A stretch of 64,000 nucleotides of DNA from Paenibacillus sabuli (GTDB lineage: Bacteria > Bacillota > Bacilli > Paenibacillales > Paenibacillaceae). The notes beneath the pieces are model-generated. The model did no database searches. It saw only the letters and a list, made by a program, of their open reading frames with translations, and was not told the DNA's origin. Positions 50,793 through 59,694 of this stretch are shown here, piece by piece (position 1 is the first letter of the stretch; the number at the start of each line of letters is the position of its first letter). Both the position numbers and the translations under genes were made by a program. The stretch spans positions 1 to 64,000 of the forward strand of contig NZ_JACXIZ010000026.1 of the NCBI RefSeq assembly GCF_014705605.1, in the 5' to 3' direction.

Positions 50793-50909
50793 GAGTCATA
50801 AAAACGAATTTCGATGTAAAGGCTTACTATACTTATAAAAAGCATCTTAATCGAATCAATTCCAAAGCGGTAAAGCTGCGAATTGATTCGATCGTTTCGA
50901 ACCATAATC

Positions 50910-50919
50910 GAAACGTTTC
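50910..50919 (+). promoter_or_regulatory. LacI-type operator O4
   Basis: GAAACGTTTC, identical to O1-O3. The centre lies 127 bp from O3, close to 12 helical turns. A half-site TCGTTTCGAA lies about 20 bp upstream. Confidence 0.6.
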
Positions 50920-51015
50920 AATTTTTTAAACCCGAGGCATGACATACAAGAGAAAGGAGGGACTTGGCATGTATGTAAGCGTGGTCATTGTCGGGTCGAA
51001 ACCAGTGGACGGGAG

Positions 51016-51969
51016 ATGGGGGAGATGCAGGTGATCGCCAGGCTCAGACGCAGCGGCGGCAATATTGTGCGGGAGGTCGGCAAAAACAAAATCCTGTTTC
51101 TGATGCTGGCGCCCGTCATTTTGTACTTTTTGCTCTTTCATTACCTGGTCATGCCGGGGGCGTACGTCGCCTTCGTCGACTTCAATATCAGCAAGGGCAT
51201 CTTCGGCAGCGACTTCATCGGCCTGCAGAACTTCGAATTCCTGGTGAAGACGGGCGATCTGTGGAACATCACCAAGAACACGCTGCTCTACAACTTCGTC
51301 TTCCTGGCGCTGGGCAACGTCATCCAGATCGTCTTCGCCGTCATGCTGGCGGAAATCGCAGGCAAGTGGTTCAAAAAAATCACGCAGTCGATCCTGCTGC
51401 TGCCTCACTTTATCTCGATGGTCATCGTCGGGGTGTTCGCCTACAACATGTTCAACTTCAGCTCCGGCTTCGTCAATACGATGCTCGTCAGCCTGGGGCT
51501 GGACCGGTACGAGTTCTACTCCGACCCGGGGATCTGGAAGTACATCATCGTCGCCTTCAAGATCTGGAGCATGACCGGCTACGGCATGATCGTCTACCTG
51601 GCGGCAATCACCGGGATCAACAACGACCTGTACGAAGCGGCCTATATCGACGGCGCGAGCCGCTGGCAGCGGATTCGCTACATGACGCTGCCGATGCTCA
51701 AGCCGACCTTCATCCTGCTGCTGCTGTTCGGCCTGGGCGGCATCCTGAAGGGCTCGTTCGACCTGTTCTACAATCTGATCGGCACCAACTCGGTGCTGTA
51801 TCCGCAGACGGACATCATCGATACGTACGTGTTCCGCAGCCTGGTGGGGCAGTTCAACTTCTCCATGGGCGCGGCGGTCGGCTTCTACCAGTCGGTGTTC
51901 GGCCTGGCGCTCGTGCTGACGGTCAACTATATCGTGCGCAAGATCGAGCCGGACAGCGCGCTGTTCTAA
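51016..51969 (+). CDS. Sugar ABC permease, LplB/YteP type
   Basis: Up to 317 residues, six transmembrane segments. It has the LplB-type opening (LMLAPVILYFLLFHYLVMPG, AYVAFVDFNISKGIFG) and EAA loop (YEAAYIDGASRWQRIRYMTL). The true start is uncertain: ATG 51016, ATG 51025 or GTG 51031. GGGGGAG at 51018-51024 best suits the GTG. First gene of an importer operon in the order permease, permease, binding protein; its ATPase is encoded elsewhere. Confidence 0.9.
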   Translation: MGEMQVIARLRRSGGNIVREVGKNKILFLMLAPVILYFLLFHYLVMPGAYVAFVDFNISKGIFGSDFIGLQNFEFLVKTGDLWNITKNTLLYNFVFLALGNVIQIVFAVMLAEIAGKWFKKITQSILLLPHFISMVIVGVFAYNMFNFSSGFVNTMLVSLGLDRYEFYSDPGIWKYIIVAFKIWSMTGYGMIVYLAAITGINNDLYEAAYIDGASRWQRIRYMTLPMLKPTFILLLLFGLGGILKGSFDLFYNLIGTNSVLYPQTDIIDTYVFRSLVGQFNFSMGAAVGFYQSVFGLALVLTVNYIVRKIEPDSALF

Positions 51970-51988
51970 TACCTGGAGGTGACGTAAC

Positions 51989-52894
51989 ATGGCGAGGACC
52001 GCAGCCGCAACGCTTCACGAGGATTCCACTACGCGCATCATCAAGCTGGTCAGCTACGTGTGCCTCGGCGCCTTTGCGCTGGCCTGCCTGTTTCCCTTCG
52101 CGCTGATGATCTCCTCCTCCTTCATGAATGAGCAGGAGATCCTCCTCGAGGGCTACAAGCTGATCCCGAACACCTTCTCGCTGAAGGCGTACGAGATGCT
52201 GCTGAACAATTCGTCCGCGCTGGGCAAGGCGTACGGCGTGACGATCTTCATCACGGTCGTCGGCACCGCATTCGGACTGTTCATGATGTCGATGGCCGGC
52301 TATGTGCTCAATCGCAAGGATTTCAAGTACCGCAACTTCTTCTCGTTCCTGATCTACTTCACGACGCTGTTCTCCGGGGGGCTGATCCCGACCTACATCC
52401 TGATGGTGAAGTATCTGCACATGAAGGACAGCCTGTTCGCCCTGATCCTGCCCACCGTGGTCGCGGCCTGGTCGATCTTCCTGATGCGCAACTTCATGAA
52501 GGCGATCCCCGACTCGCTGTACGAATCGGCGACGATCGACGGCGCGGGCGACTTCCGCATCTACTGGCAGGTGTTCATGCCGCTGGCGGTGCCGTCGCTG
52601 GCGACGATCGGTCTGTTCTCGGCGCTCGGCTTCTGGAATGAGTGGTACCACGGCATGCTCTACATCCAGACGCCGGACAAGTACCCGCTGCAGTACTTCC
52701 TGCAGCGCATGATCAACCAGACGAACATCCAGGCGCTGATCAACCAGGGCGTCGTCATCGACGCCGCCGCGCTGCCGACGCAGTCGATCAAGATGGCGAC
52801 GGCGGTGCTGGCCACCGGCCCGATCATTCTGCTCTACCCGTTCGCACAGCGGTACTTCGTCTCGGGTCTGACGATCGGGGCAGTCAAGGGATAA
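51989..52894 (+). CDS. Sugar ABC permease, LplC/YtcP type
   Basis: 301 residues, six transmembrane segments. Landmarks are LACLFPFALMISSSFMNEQE, FSGGLIPTYILMVKYLHMKD, EAA loop DSLYESATIDGAGDFRIYWQ and end TIGAVKG. TGGAGGTGACGTAAC precedes the ATG. It forms the heterodimeric channel with the previous permease. Confidence 0.92.
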   Translation: MARTAAATLHEDSTTRIIKLVSYVCLGAFALACLFPFALMISSSFMNEQEILLEGYKLIPNTFSLKAYEMLLNNSSALGKAYGVTIFITVVGTAFGLFMMSMAGYVLNRKDFKYRNFFSFLIYFTTLFSGGLIPTYILMVKYLHMKDSLFALILPTVVAAWSIFLMRNFMKAIPDSLYESATIDGAGDFRIYWQVFMPLAVPSLATIGLFSALGFWNEWYHGMLYIQTPDKYPLQYFLQRMINQTNIQALINQGVVIDAAALPTQSIKMATAVLATGPIILLYPFAQRYFVSGLTIGAVKG

Positions 52895-52922
52895 TACAAA
52901 AAAAACAAGGGAGGCAACACAC

Positions 52923-54494
52923 ATGAAGGGCAAAAAAATGGCAACGCTCGTGCTGTCGGGGGTCCTGGCGACGAGTCTGGCGGCAGGCTGCAGCAACGGA
53001 AATGGCAATGGCGGCAACAATGGCACGGACACGGCCGGAAACGCGGCCAAGACGGTCAACGGCGTCGACATCTCCAAGGAAGTGAAGCTGGTGTATTACC
53101 TGTGGGGCTCGGAGGGGGTCGCCAATCCGGACATTCTCGCCGAGATCAACAAGCTGATGAAGCGCGATCTCAATGCGACGCTGGAGGTCAAGTATATCGA
53201 CTGGCCGGACGTGGCGACGAAGTATCCGCTGCTGTTCGCCTCGGGCGAGCAGTTCGACATGGCGCATGCCTCGCCGGGCGCGGCGGTGTCGTACTTCTCG
53301 CTGGCGAGCCAGGACGCGCTCGTCGACATCACGGACATGCTGGATACGGTCGCGCCCGATCTGAAGGCGGCGATCCCGGAGCGGACATGGGCCGGCGCGC
53401 AGACGGACGGCCGCATCTACGGCGTGCCGTCGCTGTATAGCGAATTCACGCCGACCGGCTTCGCCTACCGCTCCGACCTGCTGGACAAGTACGGCATGGA
53501 CGAGATCGATTCGATCGCGGACATGGAGCAATTCATGGACAACGTGCTGGAGAACGAATCGTACCCGCCGATCAACGGCAACGCCAACGACGCCTTCAAC
53601 ATGTATCGCATGCTCGTCGATACGACCGATATGTGGCTCAATGCGCCCGGGATCGCGCTGACCGAGCTCAATCTCGTGACGAAGAGCCCCGAGGATTACA
53701 AGACGGTGTTCCACCCGGCGTTCACGCCGGAATTCGAGGCATGGGCGGTCAAGATGCGCGAGTGGTCGGACAAGGGCTACTGGCCCAAGGACATCCTCTC
53801 CTCGCAGGTGGACGCCGGCACGAATCTGCGCGCGGCCAATTCGGCGGGCTACCTGACGCATGCGCAGGACTGGATCGGCAAGTACGGCACGGATATGCAG
53901 GCGCAGCCGGAATCGAATCCGTACTTCTACGCCTTCGCCGAGGCCAATCACAAGATCAAGCGCAAGCAGGGCGTCGAGAATTCGACGGTGATCAGCGCCA
54001 ATTCGCCCAATCCGGAGCGCGCGCTGCTGGCCATCGAGAAGTTCATGACCGATCCGGAATACTATAACCTGATCCAATACGGCATCGAAGGACGGCAGTA
54101 CGTGGTCGAGGACGGCGTCAAGAAGCGCCCCGAGGGCTTCGACGAGAAGGTCGACGGCGGCGGCTTCGCAGCCTGGTCGCTGCGCAACGACGCATTCAAT
54201 CTGCTCAGCGACACGGAGAATCCGATCCGCACGGAGCTGTACGAGGAGTGGGACGAGGCGGCGATCAACGATCCGTACGTCGGCTTCAGCTTCGATCCGA
54301 AAAACGTCTCGACGGAAATCGCGGCCATCTCCAACGTCAACCAGCAACTCGGCATGCAGCTGATGCTCGGCAAGACGAGCAAGGAGCCGAAGGCCGCGGT
54401 CGAGGAGTACCGCAAGCAGCTCGAGGCGGCCGGCATCGACAAGGTCATCACCGAGGTGGAAGCGCAGCTGGCGGACTTCGAGCCGCAGGGCTGA
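52923..54494 (+). CDS. Extracellular solute-binding lipoprotein of sugar ABC importer
   Basis: 523 residues. The signal peptide ends at lipobox SLAAGC (Cys about residue 23), followed by an Asn/Gly linker. The binding domain has ILAEINKLMKRDLNATLEVK and QTDGRIYGVPSLYSEFTPTG, and a complete C-terminal helix (YRKQLEAAGIDKVITEVEAQ). AAGGGAGG before the ATG. It probably captures the glycan whose breakdown uses the phosphorylase and sulfatase of this locus. Confidence 0.92.
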   Translation: MKGKKMATLVLSGVLATSLAAGCSNGNGNGGNNGTDTAGNAAKTVNGVDISKEVKLVYYLWGSEGVANPDILAEINKLMKRDLNATLEVKYIDWPDVATKYPLLFASGEQFDMAHASPGAAVSYFSLASQDALVDITDMLDTVAPDLKAAIPERTWAGAQTDGRIYGVPSLYSEFTPTGFAYRSDLLDKYGMDEIDSIADMEQFMDNVLENESYPPINGNANDAFNMYRMLVDTTDMWLNAPGIALTELNLVTKSPEDYKTVFHPAFTPEFEAWAVKMREWSDKGYWPKDILSSQVDAGTNLRAANSAGYLTHAQDWIGKYGTDMQAQPESNPYFYAFAEANHKIKRKQGVENSTVISANSPNPERALLAIEKFMTDPEYYNLIQYGIEGRQYVVEDGVKKRPEGFDEKVDGGGFAAWSLRNDAFNLLSDTENPIRTELYEEWDEAAINDPYVGFSFDPKNVSTEIAAISNVNQQLGMQLMLGKTSKEPKAAVEEYRKQLEAAGIDKVITEVEAQLADFEPQG

Positions 54495-54517
54495 CGCCGG
54501 ATCAGGGAAAGGGAACG

Positions 54518-55543
54518 ATGGCCACGATCAAAGATGTCGCCAAACTGGCGGGCGTGTCGATCTCGACCGTGTCGTATGCGCTGAACAACCACGATAAAGT
54601 CAGTCTGTCTACCAAAAAGCGTATCCTGGAGGCGGCGCGCAGGTTAAACTATCAGAAAAACGGCATCGCTTCCGATCTGAAGCGCAGCAGTACGCGCACG
54701 ATCGCGCTGATTGTCACCGACTTGGCCGGCCCGCACTATGCGGAGCTAGTCAAGGGCATCCAGGAGGTGGCGCTGTCGCGGGGCTACGATCTGCTCGCCT
54801 GCAGCTCGCTGGGCGGCGAGCAGTCGACCGCGGTCAAGTTCCTCACGGAGAAGCGCGTCGACGGCGCGATCGTGCTGGCCTACAACATCCCCGCAGCGAC
54901 GCTGCGGCGCGCGGCGCGGGAGGCCTATCCGATCATCCTGCTCGATCGGGAGATCGAGAGCCCGCACACGGTGAGCATTGAGGTCGACAATGAGGCTGGC
55001 TGCCATATGGCGACGGAGCATCTGATCGAGCAGGGGCATCGCCGACTCGCCTACGTCGGCGGCAATCCGATGGAGCCGCTCAACGAGCAGCGGGTGAGCG
55101 GCTTCAAGCGGGCGCTGCGCCAGCATGGGCTGGAGCGCGAGGGTCAGCTGCATCAGTTCGGCATGTTCAACCGCGACAACGGCTACGCCATGACCAAGAT
55201 GCTGATCGCCGAGGGCAATCTGCCGACGGGGATCCTGTATTACAACGACGAGATGGCGATCGGCGGCATACAGGCCTTCCGTGAGTACGGCATCCGGGTA
55301 CCGGGCGACGTCTCGGTGATCGGCTTCGATGATATCGAGCTGGCGCAGTACGTCCGGCCAGCGCTGACGACCGTCATGCAGCCCAAGTACGAGCGCGGCG
55401 CGCTGGCGGCTCACCTGCTGTTCCAGGCGCTGGACGGCAAGCCGCTCGAGCCGCGCTATCGGCTGCCGACGCGCCTGATCGTGCGCGACTCGGTGCGGGC
55501 GCCTGCAGGCCATGAAGGAAAGGTCCCGCTTCGGAGCGAATAA
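54518..55543 (+). CDS. LacI family repressor 1
   Basis: 341 residues. LacI-type HTH at the extreme N-terminus (TIKDVAKLAGVSISTVSYAL) with hinge helix, then a periplasmic-binding-protein-like effector domain (TIALIVTDLAGPHYAELVKG; EKRVDGAIVLAYN; VIGFDDIELAQYVRPALTTV). AAAGGGAACG precedes the ATG. It lies 24 bases after the binding-protein gene. Together with its neighbour at 55595 it is the candidate binder of the GAAACGTTTC sites in this cluster. Confidence 0.93.
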   Translation: MATIKDVAKLAGVSISTVSYALNNHDKVSLSTKKRILEAARRLNYQKNGIASDLKRSSTRTIALIVTDLAGPHYAELVKGIQEVALSRGYDLLACSSLGGEQSTAVKFLTEKRVDGAIVLAYNIPAATLRRAAREAYPIILLDREIESPHTVSIEVDNEAGCHMATEHLIEQGHRRLAYVGGNPMEPLNEQRVSGFKRALRQHGLEREGQLHQFGMFNRDNGYAMTKMLIAEGNLPTGILYYNDEMAIGGIQAFREYGIRVPGDVSVIGFDDIELAQYVRPALTTVMQPKYERGALAAHLLFQALDGKPLEPRYRLPTRLIVRDSVRAPAGHEGKVPLRSE

Positions 55544-55594
55544 GTAAGGAAGCACGAGAACGCATGCGTTGCCGAAGCGGGGAGAAAAACGACT

Positions 55595-56587
55595 ATGGCT
55601 ACAATCAAAGATGTCGCCAAGCTGGCGGGGGTCTCGATCTCAACGGCGTCCTACGCCCTGAATAACAGCCCCAAGGTCAGCGGCAAGACAAAAAAGAAAA
55701 TTCTGGAGGCGGCGCGCCACCTGAACTATCAAAAAAACGGCCTCGCCTCCGATCTCAAAAGAAGCAGCACCCGCACCATTGCCCTGATCGTCACCGACCT
55801 GGCCGGTCCGTTCTACGCGGAGCTGGTCAAGGGCGTCCAGGACGTGACGCTGTCCAAGGGCTATGACCTGCTCGCCTGCAGCTCGGCGGGCGGCGAAGCG
55901 TCGACGGCGATCAAGTTCCTGACGGAAAAGCGCGTCGACGGCGCGATCGTGCTGGCGCACAATATCGCCGCAGAGACGATCGAGCTGTCCGCGCGCCCGG
56001 CCTTCCCGGTCGTCGTGCTCGACCGCAAGGTCGACAGCGACCACGTCGTCAGCATCGAGGTCGACAATGAGCAGGGCTCCTACCAGGCGGCCGGCCGTCT
56101 GATCGATCTGGGACATCGCGAGATCGCCTACATCGGCGGCCGCGCGATGGGCGAGGTGCATGGCAAGCGGCTGGACGGCTATGCGCGCGCGCTGCGCGAG
56201 CACGGCCTGGACGCGGAGCGGCGGCTGCATCAGTCCGGCCACTTCGACCGGGACAACGGCTACCGTCTGACCAAGATGGTGATCGCCCAGGGGCATCTGC
56301 CGACCGCGGTCATGTACGCCAACGACGAGATGGCGATCGGCGGGATCGCCGCCTTCAAGGAGCAGCGCATCGGCGTGCCGGAGCAAGTGTCGGTCGTCGG
56401 CTTCGACGACATCGAGCTGGCGCAGTACGTGCGTCCGGCGCTCTCGACCGTGCTGCAGCCCAAGTACGAGCGCGGCGCCCTGGCCGCTCATCTGATCTTC
56501 CAGCTGCTCGAGGGCCAGGAGGTGGAGCGGCACTATCAGTTCCCGACCCAATTCGTATCGCGGGACTCGGTGCGGGCGCTGACGTGA
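55595..56587 (+). CDS. LacI family repressor 2, tandem paralogue of repressor 1
   Basis: 330 residues, visibly homologous to repressor 1 along its whole length. The HTH is almost identical (TIKDVAKLAGVSISTASYAL, a single Val to Ala change), and KNGLASDLKRSSTRTIALIV and GFDDIELAQYVRPALSTVLQ are shared. Effector-pocket residues differ more (AGEASTAIKF against GGEQSTAVKF; LDRKVDSDHVVSIEV against LDREIESPHTVSIEV). A tandem duplication with diverging ligand specificity but probably a common DNA target is the simplest reading. GGGGAG precedes the ATG. Confidence 0.93.
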   Translation: MATIKDVAKLAGVSISTASYALNNSPKVSGKTKKKILEAARHLNYQKNGLASDLKRSSTRTIALIVTDLAGPFYAELVKGVQDVTLSKGYDLLACSSAGGEASTAIKFLTEKRVDGAIVLAHNIAAETIELSARPAFPVVVLDRKVDSDHVVSIEVDNEQGSYQAAGRLIDLGHREIAYIGGRAMGEVHGKRLDGYARALREHGLDAERRLHQSGHFDRDNGYRLTKMVIAQGHLPTAVMYANDEMAIGGIAAFKEQRIGVPEQVSVVGFDDIELAQYVRPALSTVLQPKYERGALAAHLIFQLLEGQEVERHYQFPTQFVSRDSVRALT

Positions 56588-56626
56588 GGGAGCGGGTGCA
56601 GACTTAGCAGAAAGGAAGGATGGCCT

Positions 56627-58090
56627 GTGCGCATCCTGTATATCGACATCGACTCGCTGCGGCCCGATCACCTCGGCTGCTACGGGTATCATCGCAATAC
56701 CTCGCCAAACATCGACCGCATCGCGGCGCGCGGCACGCGGTTCACCAACTACTATGCAACCGACGCGCCATGCGCGCCGTCGCGGACGGCGATGTTCAGC
56801 GCGAGATACGGCATACACAATGGCGTGGTCAACCACGGCGGGCTGGCCGCCGACCGGCGGCCGATCGGCGCGGAGCGGCCGTTCAACTACCATCACACGG
56901 CGCATCAGGCATGGGTGGACGTGCTTCGGTTCCAGAAGATGCATACGGCGATCATCAGCCCGTTCCCCGGTCGCCATGCGGCCTGGCATGTGCTGGAGGG
57001 CTTCCTGGAGATGTACGACACCGGCAAGCATGCGGGCGAGACGGCGGGCGACGTCTCTGCGGAGGCGCTGCGCTGGATCGCGGGCCGCGGCGCGGAGCAG
57101 GAGGACTGGCTGCTGTATCTGAACTTCTGGGATCCTCATACGCCGTACCGTACGCCGGAGGCCTACGGCAATCCGTTCGCGGACGACCCGGCGCCGGAGT
57201 GGCTGACCGAGGACATCATCGCCGCGCAGCGCGAGCGCTACGGCACGATGAGCGCGCGCGACCTGCCGCTCGGCCGGCAATGGCCGAACCTGCCGGCCGA
57301 GATCGCCTCGCGCGCCGACTTCAAGCGCTGGATCGACGGCTATGACACTGCGATCCGCCATGTCGACGACCATGTCGGCCTGCTGCTGGAGGCGCTGGAG
57401 GCGCGCGGTCTGCTGGAGGACACCGTGATCGTCGTGTCGGCCGACCACGGTGAGAATCAGGGCGAGCTCAATATCTACGGCGACCATCAGACAGCCGATC
57501 ACATCACGAGCCGCATCCCGCTGATCGTAGCCGGACCGAGGATCGCCGAGGGCCGGGTCGACGAGGACCTGCACTACAATATCGACCTCGGACCGACGCT
57601 GGTCGAGCTGGCGGGGGGCGCGCAGCGCCAGGGATGGGACGGCGAGAGCTTCCTGCCTGCACTGACGGGGAGCGAGGGGGACGAGGGGGGCGAACAGAAG
57701 GGCCGTCCGTATCTCGTCGTCAGCCAGATGGCCTGGAGCTGCCAGCGCGCGGTGCGCTTCGATCAGTGGATGCTGATCCGCACCTACCACGACGGGCTCA
57801 AGGAGCTGCCGCCGCTCATGCTGTTCGACGTCGAGCGCGACCCGCACGAGACGCGTAATCTGGCGGACGAGCGGCCGCAGGAGGTCGCCAAGGGGCTGCG
57901 CCTGCTGGACGAGTGGCTGACGGAGCGGATGTACGAGGCGGACAGCCCCGTCGATCCGATGTGGCAGGTCATCCGCGAGGGCGGACCGTATCACACGCGC
58001 GGTCTGCTGGACGACTATCTCCAGCGGCTCCGGGAGACCGGCCGGGAGGCCGCGGCGGAGCGGCTGGCGGCCCGGCATGCGGGGGCGTAA
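56627..58090 (+). CDS. Sulfatase (Cys-type, formylglycine-dependent)
   Basis: 487 residues, no signal peptide. Metal ligands are in YIDIDSLRPDHLGCYGY and VSADHGENQG. The activation motif is CAPSR (C-x-P-x-R, about residue 45), and YLNFWDPHTPYRTPE and the terminal MLFDVERDPHETRNL are typical of type I glycan sulfatases. GTG at 56627 with AAAGGAAGG upstream. The Cys must be converted to formylglycine, and no sulfatase-maturating enzyme is encoded in this window. Being cytoplasmic, it would desulfate an imported sugar. Its presence suggests that the locus handles a sulfated glycan. Confidence 0.9.
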   Translation: MRILYIDIDSLRPDHLGCYGYHRNTSPNIDRIAARGTRFTNYYATDAPCAPSRTAMFSARYGIHNGVVNHGGLAADRRPIGAERPFNYHHTAHQAWVDVLRFQKMHTAIISPFPGRHAAWHVLEGFLEMYDTGKHAGETAGDVSAEALRWIAGRGAEQEDWLLYLNFWDPHTPYRTPEAYGNPFADDPAPEWLTEDIIAAQRERYGTMSARDLPLGRQWPNLPAEIASRADFKRWIDGYDTAIRHVDDHVGLLLEALEARGLLEDTVIVVSADHGENQGELNIYGDHQTADHITSRIPLIVAGPRIAEGRVDEDLHYNIDLGPTLVELAGGAQRQGWDGESFLPALTGSEGDEGGEQKGRPYLVVSQMAWSCQRAVRFDQWMLIRTYHDGLKELPPLMLFDVERDPHETRNLADERPQEVAKGLRLLDEWLTERMYEADSPVDPMWQVIREGGPYHTRGLLDDYLQRLRETGREAAAERLAARHAGA

Positions 58091-58179
58091 GGCAGGAGCG
58101 CGATGCAGGACGTAAGGTAGAACCTCTGGATGTACGTGAGGCAGGAGCCATGTCGGGAACCTGGGAAGCCAGACACGGG

Positions 58180-58215
58180 AAGGCGACGTTGCGAACGAGT
58201 GACGTCGTCTTTTTG
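58180..58215 (+). terminator. Terminator of the glycan locus
   Basis: AAGGCGACGT and ACGTCGTCTT form a 10-bp stem with one G-U pair and a loop of about 12 bases, ending in five T's. It lies 90 bp after the sulfatase stop. Confidence 0.75.
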
Positions 58216-58229
58216 GCATCCCCTTCGCT

Positions 58230-58327
58230 GATTCACGCCGCGGGTACACGCCGAAAAGCTGCTCCATGCGTCCTGCCCGCGTTAGCGCCTCGATATGGGC
58301 GAAAGCCATCTGTAATGGACATGAGAG
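58230..58327. repeat. Intergenic repeat element, copy B
   Basis: Shares the blocks GATTCACGC-GCGGG, TACACGCCGAAAAG and CATCTGTAATGGACATGAGAG with 45500-45614, with unrelated sequence between blocks. The remainder of 58091-58515 shows no gene. Confidence 0.65.
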
Positions 58328-58515
58328 TCGTGTCTTTTCGTCTGTAACTTGCGCCGCCATCTATACTACGGGGGGACCTGGTCTACAATGCTTGGTGCTA
58401 TATCCCCTTCGCTCAGAATGGAAGAGCTTGACATGCCGTCGAATGTCAATGTCCAGAGGCGTGGGAGGGAAGCGAGGATAACGGATCTTAATAAGTGTGA
58501 AAGGGGGCGGGTGAA

Positions 58516-59286
58516 ATGTTGGAAAAAATAAAGGCCTTTTTTCAAATGCGCACGCAATCGGAAAGCGGGAAGAAACAGACAGGTAAGGAGATAGACAAGG
58601 CCAAGCGCTCCTCTGGCTCGCAGGCAGCGCCCAAGCCGCCAAAGCAAAAGGTCGCAGCGGCTCGCATCGGCGAGCTGGGCGAGCATAAAATTGATCTGCA
58701 GCTCGATCAATTGCCCAAGGACTGCATGTACATGAGCGATCTGCTGCTGCCCAATTCGAAATCGCGGACCGGCTATTCGCAGCTTGATCATGCAGTGGTT
58801 TCGCCTTATGGCATCTTCGTCATCGAAACGAAAAACTATGCCGGCGAGATCAAGGGCGCTCGGCAAGACCGAAATTGGAGGGTCAGCAACCGCTACAATC
58901 TGTATAATCCACTGCTGCAAAATAAAGGACATATCAAGGCGTTGCAGGCCCACCTGTCGGAATTTAACGGCGTGAAATACATTTCGATGATTTCCTTCAC
59001 GATGCGGTGCCGATTCAGCCTGGATCCTGATCTGCGCAAAATCCATTCGGACGAGCTGGTCGTCTACGATGTCGAGCTGTCTGAATACATTGCCCGGAAG
59101 CTGTTGCGCTTAAAGGCAGAGCTGCCGCAGCGGACGCTTAGTCGCGACGAGGTGGAAGCAATCTGCACAAAAATTAACGGTCTGAATGTCGATGATGCGA
59201 AAGCACGGGCGGAACACGCGAGGCTGGCCGGCGGAAGAAAAAAGGAGACGGGGGGAGTCGGCTATACGGGGGACGCCCAATCGTAG
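58516..59286 (+). CDS. NERD (nuclease-related) domain protein
   Basis: 256 residues. The N-terminal 45 are basic and low-complexity. The NERD domain follows (about 48-160): AARIGELGEHKIDLQLDQLP, then QLDHAVVSPYGIFVIETKNY. The Asp, and the Glu-x-Lys of ETKNY, match the nuclease-like catalytic positions. YNPLLQNKGHIKALQAHL also fits the family. ATG at 58516 after GGGGGCGGGTGAA. Function poorly defined; NERD proteins are thought to process DNA. It stands alone between the sulfatase and a decayed region. Confidence 0.8.
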   Translation: MLEKIKAFFQMRTQSESGKKQTGKEIDKAKRSSGSQAAPKPPKQKVAAARIGELGEHKIDLQLDQLPKDCMYMSDLLLPNSKSRTGYSQLDHAVVSPYGIFVIETKNYAGEIKGARQDRNWRVSNRYNLYNPLLQNKGHIKALQAHLSEFNGVKYISMISFTMRCRFSLDPDLRKIHSDELVVYDVELSEYIARKLLRLKAELPQRTLSRDEVEAICTKINGLNVDDAKARAEHARLAGGRKKETGGVGYTGDAQS

Positions 59287-59694
59287 GGGCATTAGCCTGT
59301 TACATAACTATGCATACTGTGTGAAATAAAGGCGGTAGAAAGTTTGGCTGCCCAGCTAGCCTATGCTTATGGCATGTGGTCGTTCGGCTGTCGTCATGGC
59401 GCCGGGCCCGGCTCGCTGGGAGCTGCGCGAGAAAGCTTTTTTTGGCGGCAAGCGACGCCATGTGCCGAATAGGTGAGTGAAGCGAGTGGTCATATGAAGC
59501 GCCCCTTTGTACCAGTACGTCATTGCCAACAGTATAGCCTTTGGCTTGGCAGATTGCCAAATGAAGTGGATGAATAGGGTTTGGTTTGCGACTTCATAAA
59601 TTGGCGGATTGGAAACAAAAAAGACCGCGCGCAGCGGTCTTTTTGATAGCATGGTGCAAAATGCGCGGATATGGAGATTCATGTGCCGCCCTAG
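59287..59694. other. Gene-free region
   Basis: No supported coding sequence. It contains a terminator hairpin near 59615 and otherwise nothing recognisable, apart from possible decayed sequence linked to the neighbouring nuclease remnant. Confidence 0.4.
59615..59645. terminator. Rho-independent terminator, bidirectional
   Basis: AAAAAAGACCGC and GCGGTCTTTTTT form a 12-bp stem around GCGCA, with A/T tracts on both sides. Located 50 bp beyond the minus-strand nuclease remnant, which it probably ends. Confidence 0.85.

Noticed and set aside
55640-58360. 906-codon minus-strand open frame opposite LacI and sulfatase
   Set aside because: Antisense shadow caused by high GC in codon position three. 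The plus-strand genes have strong motifs.
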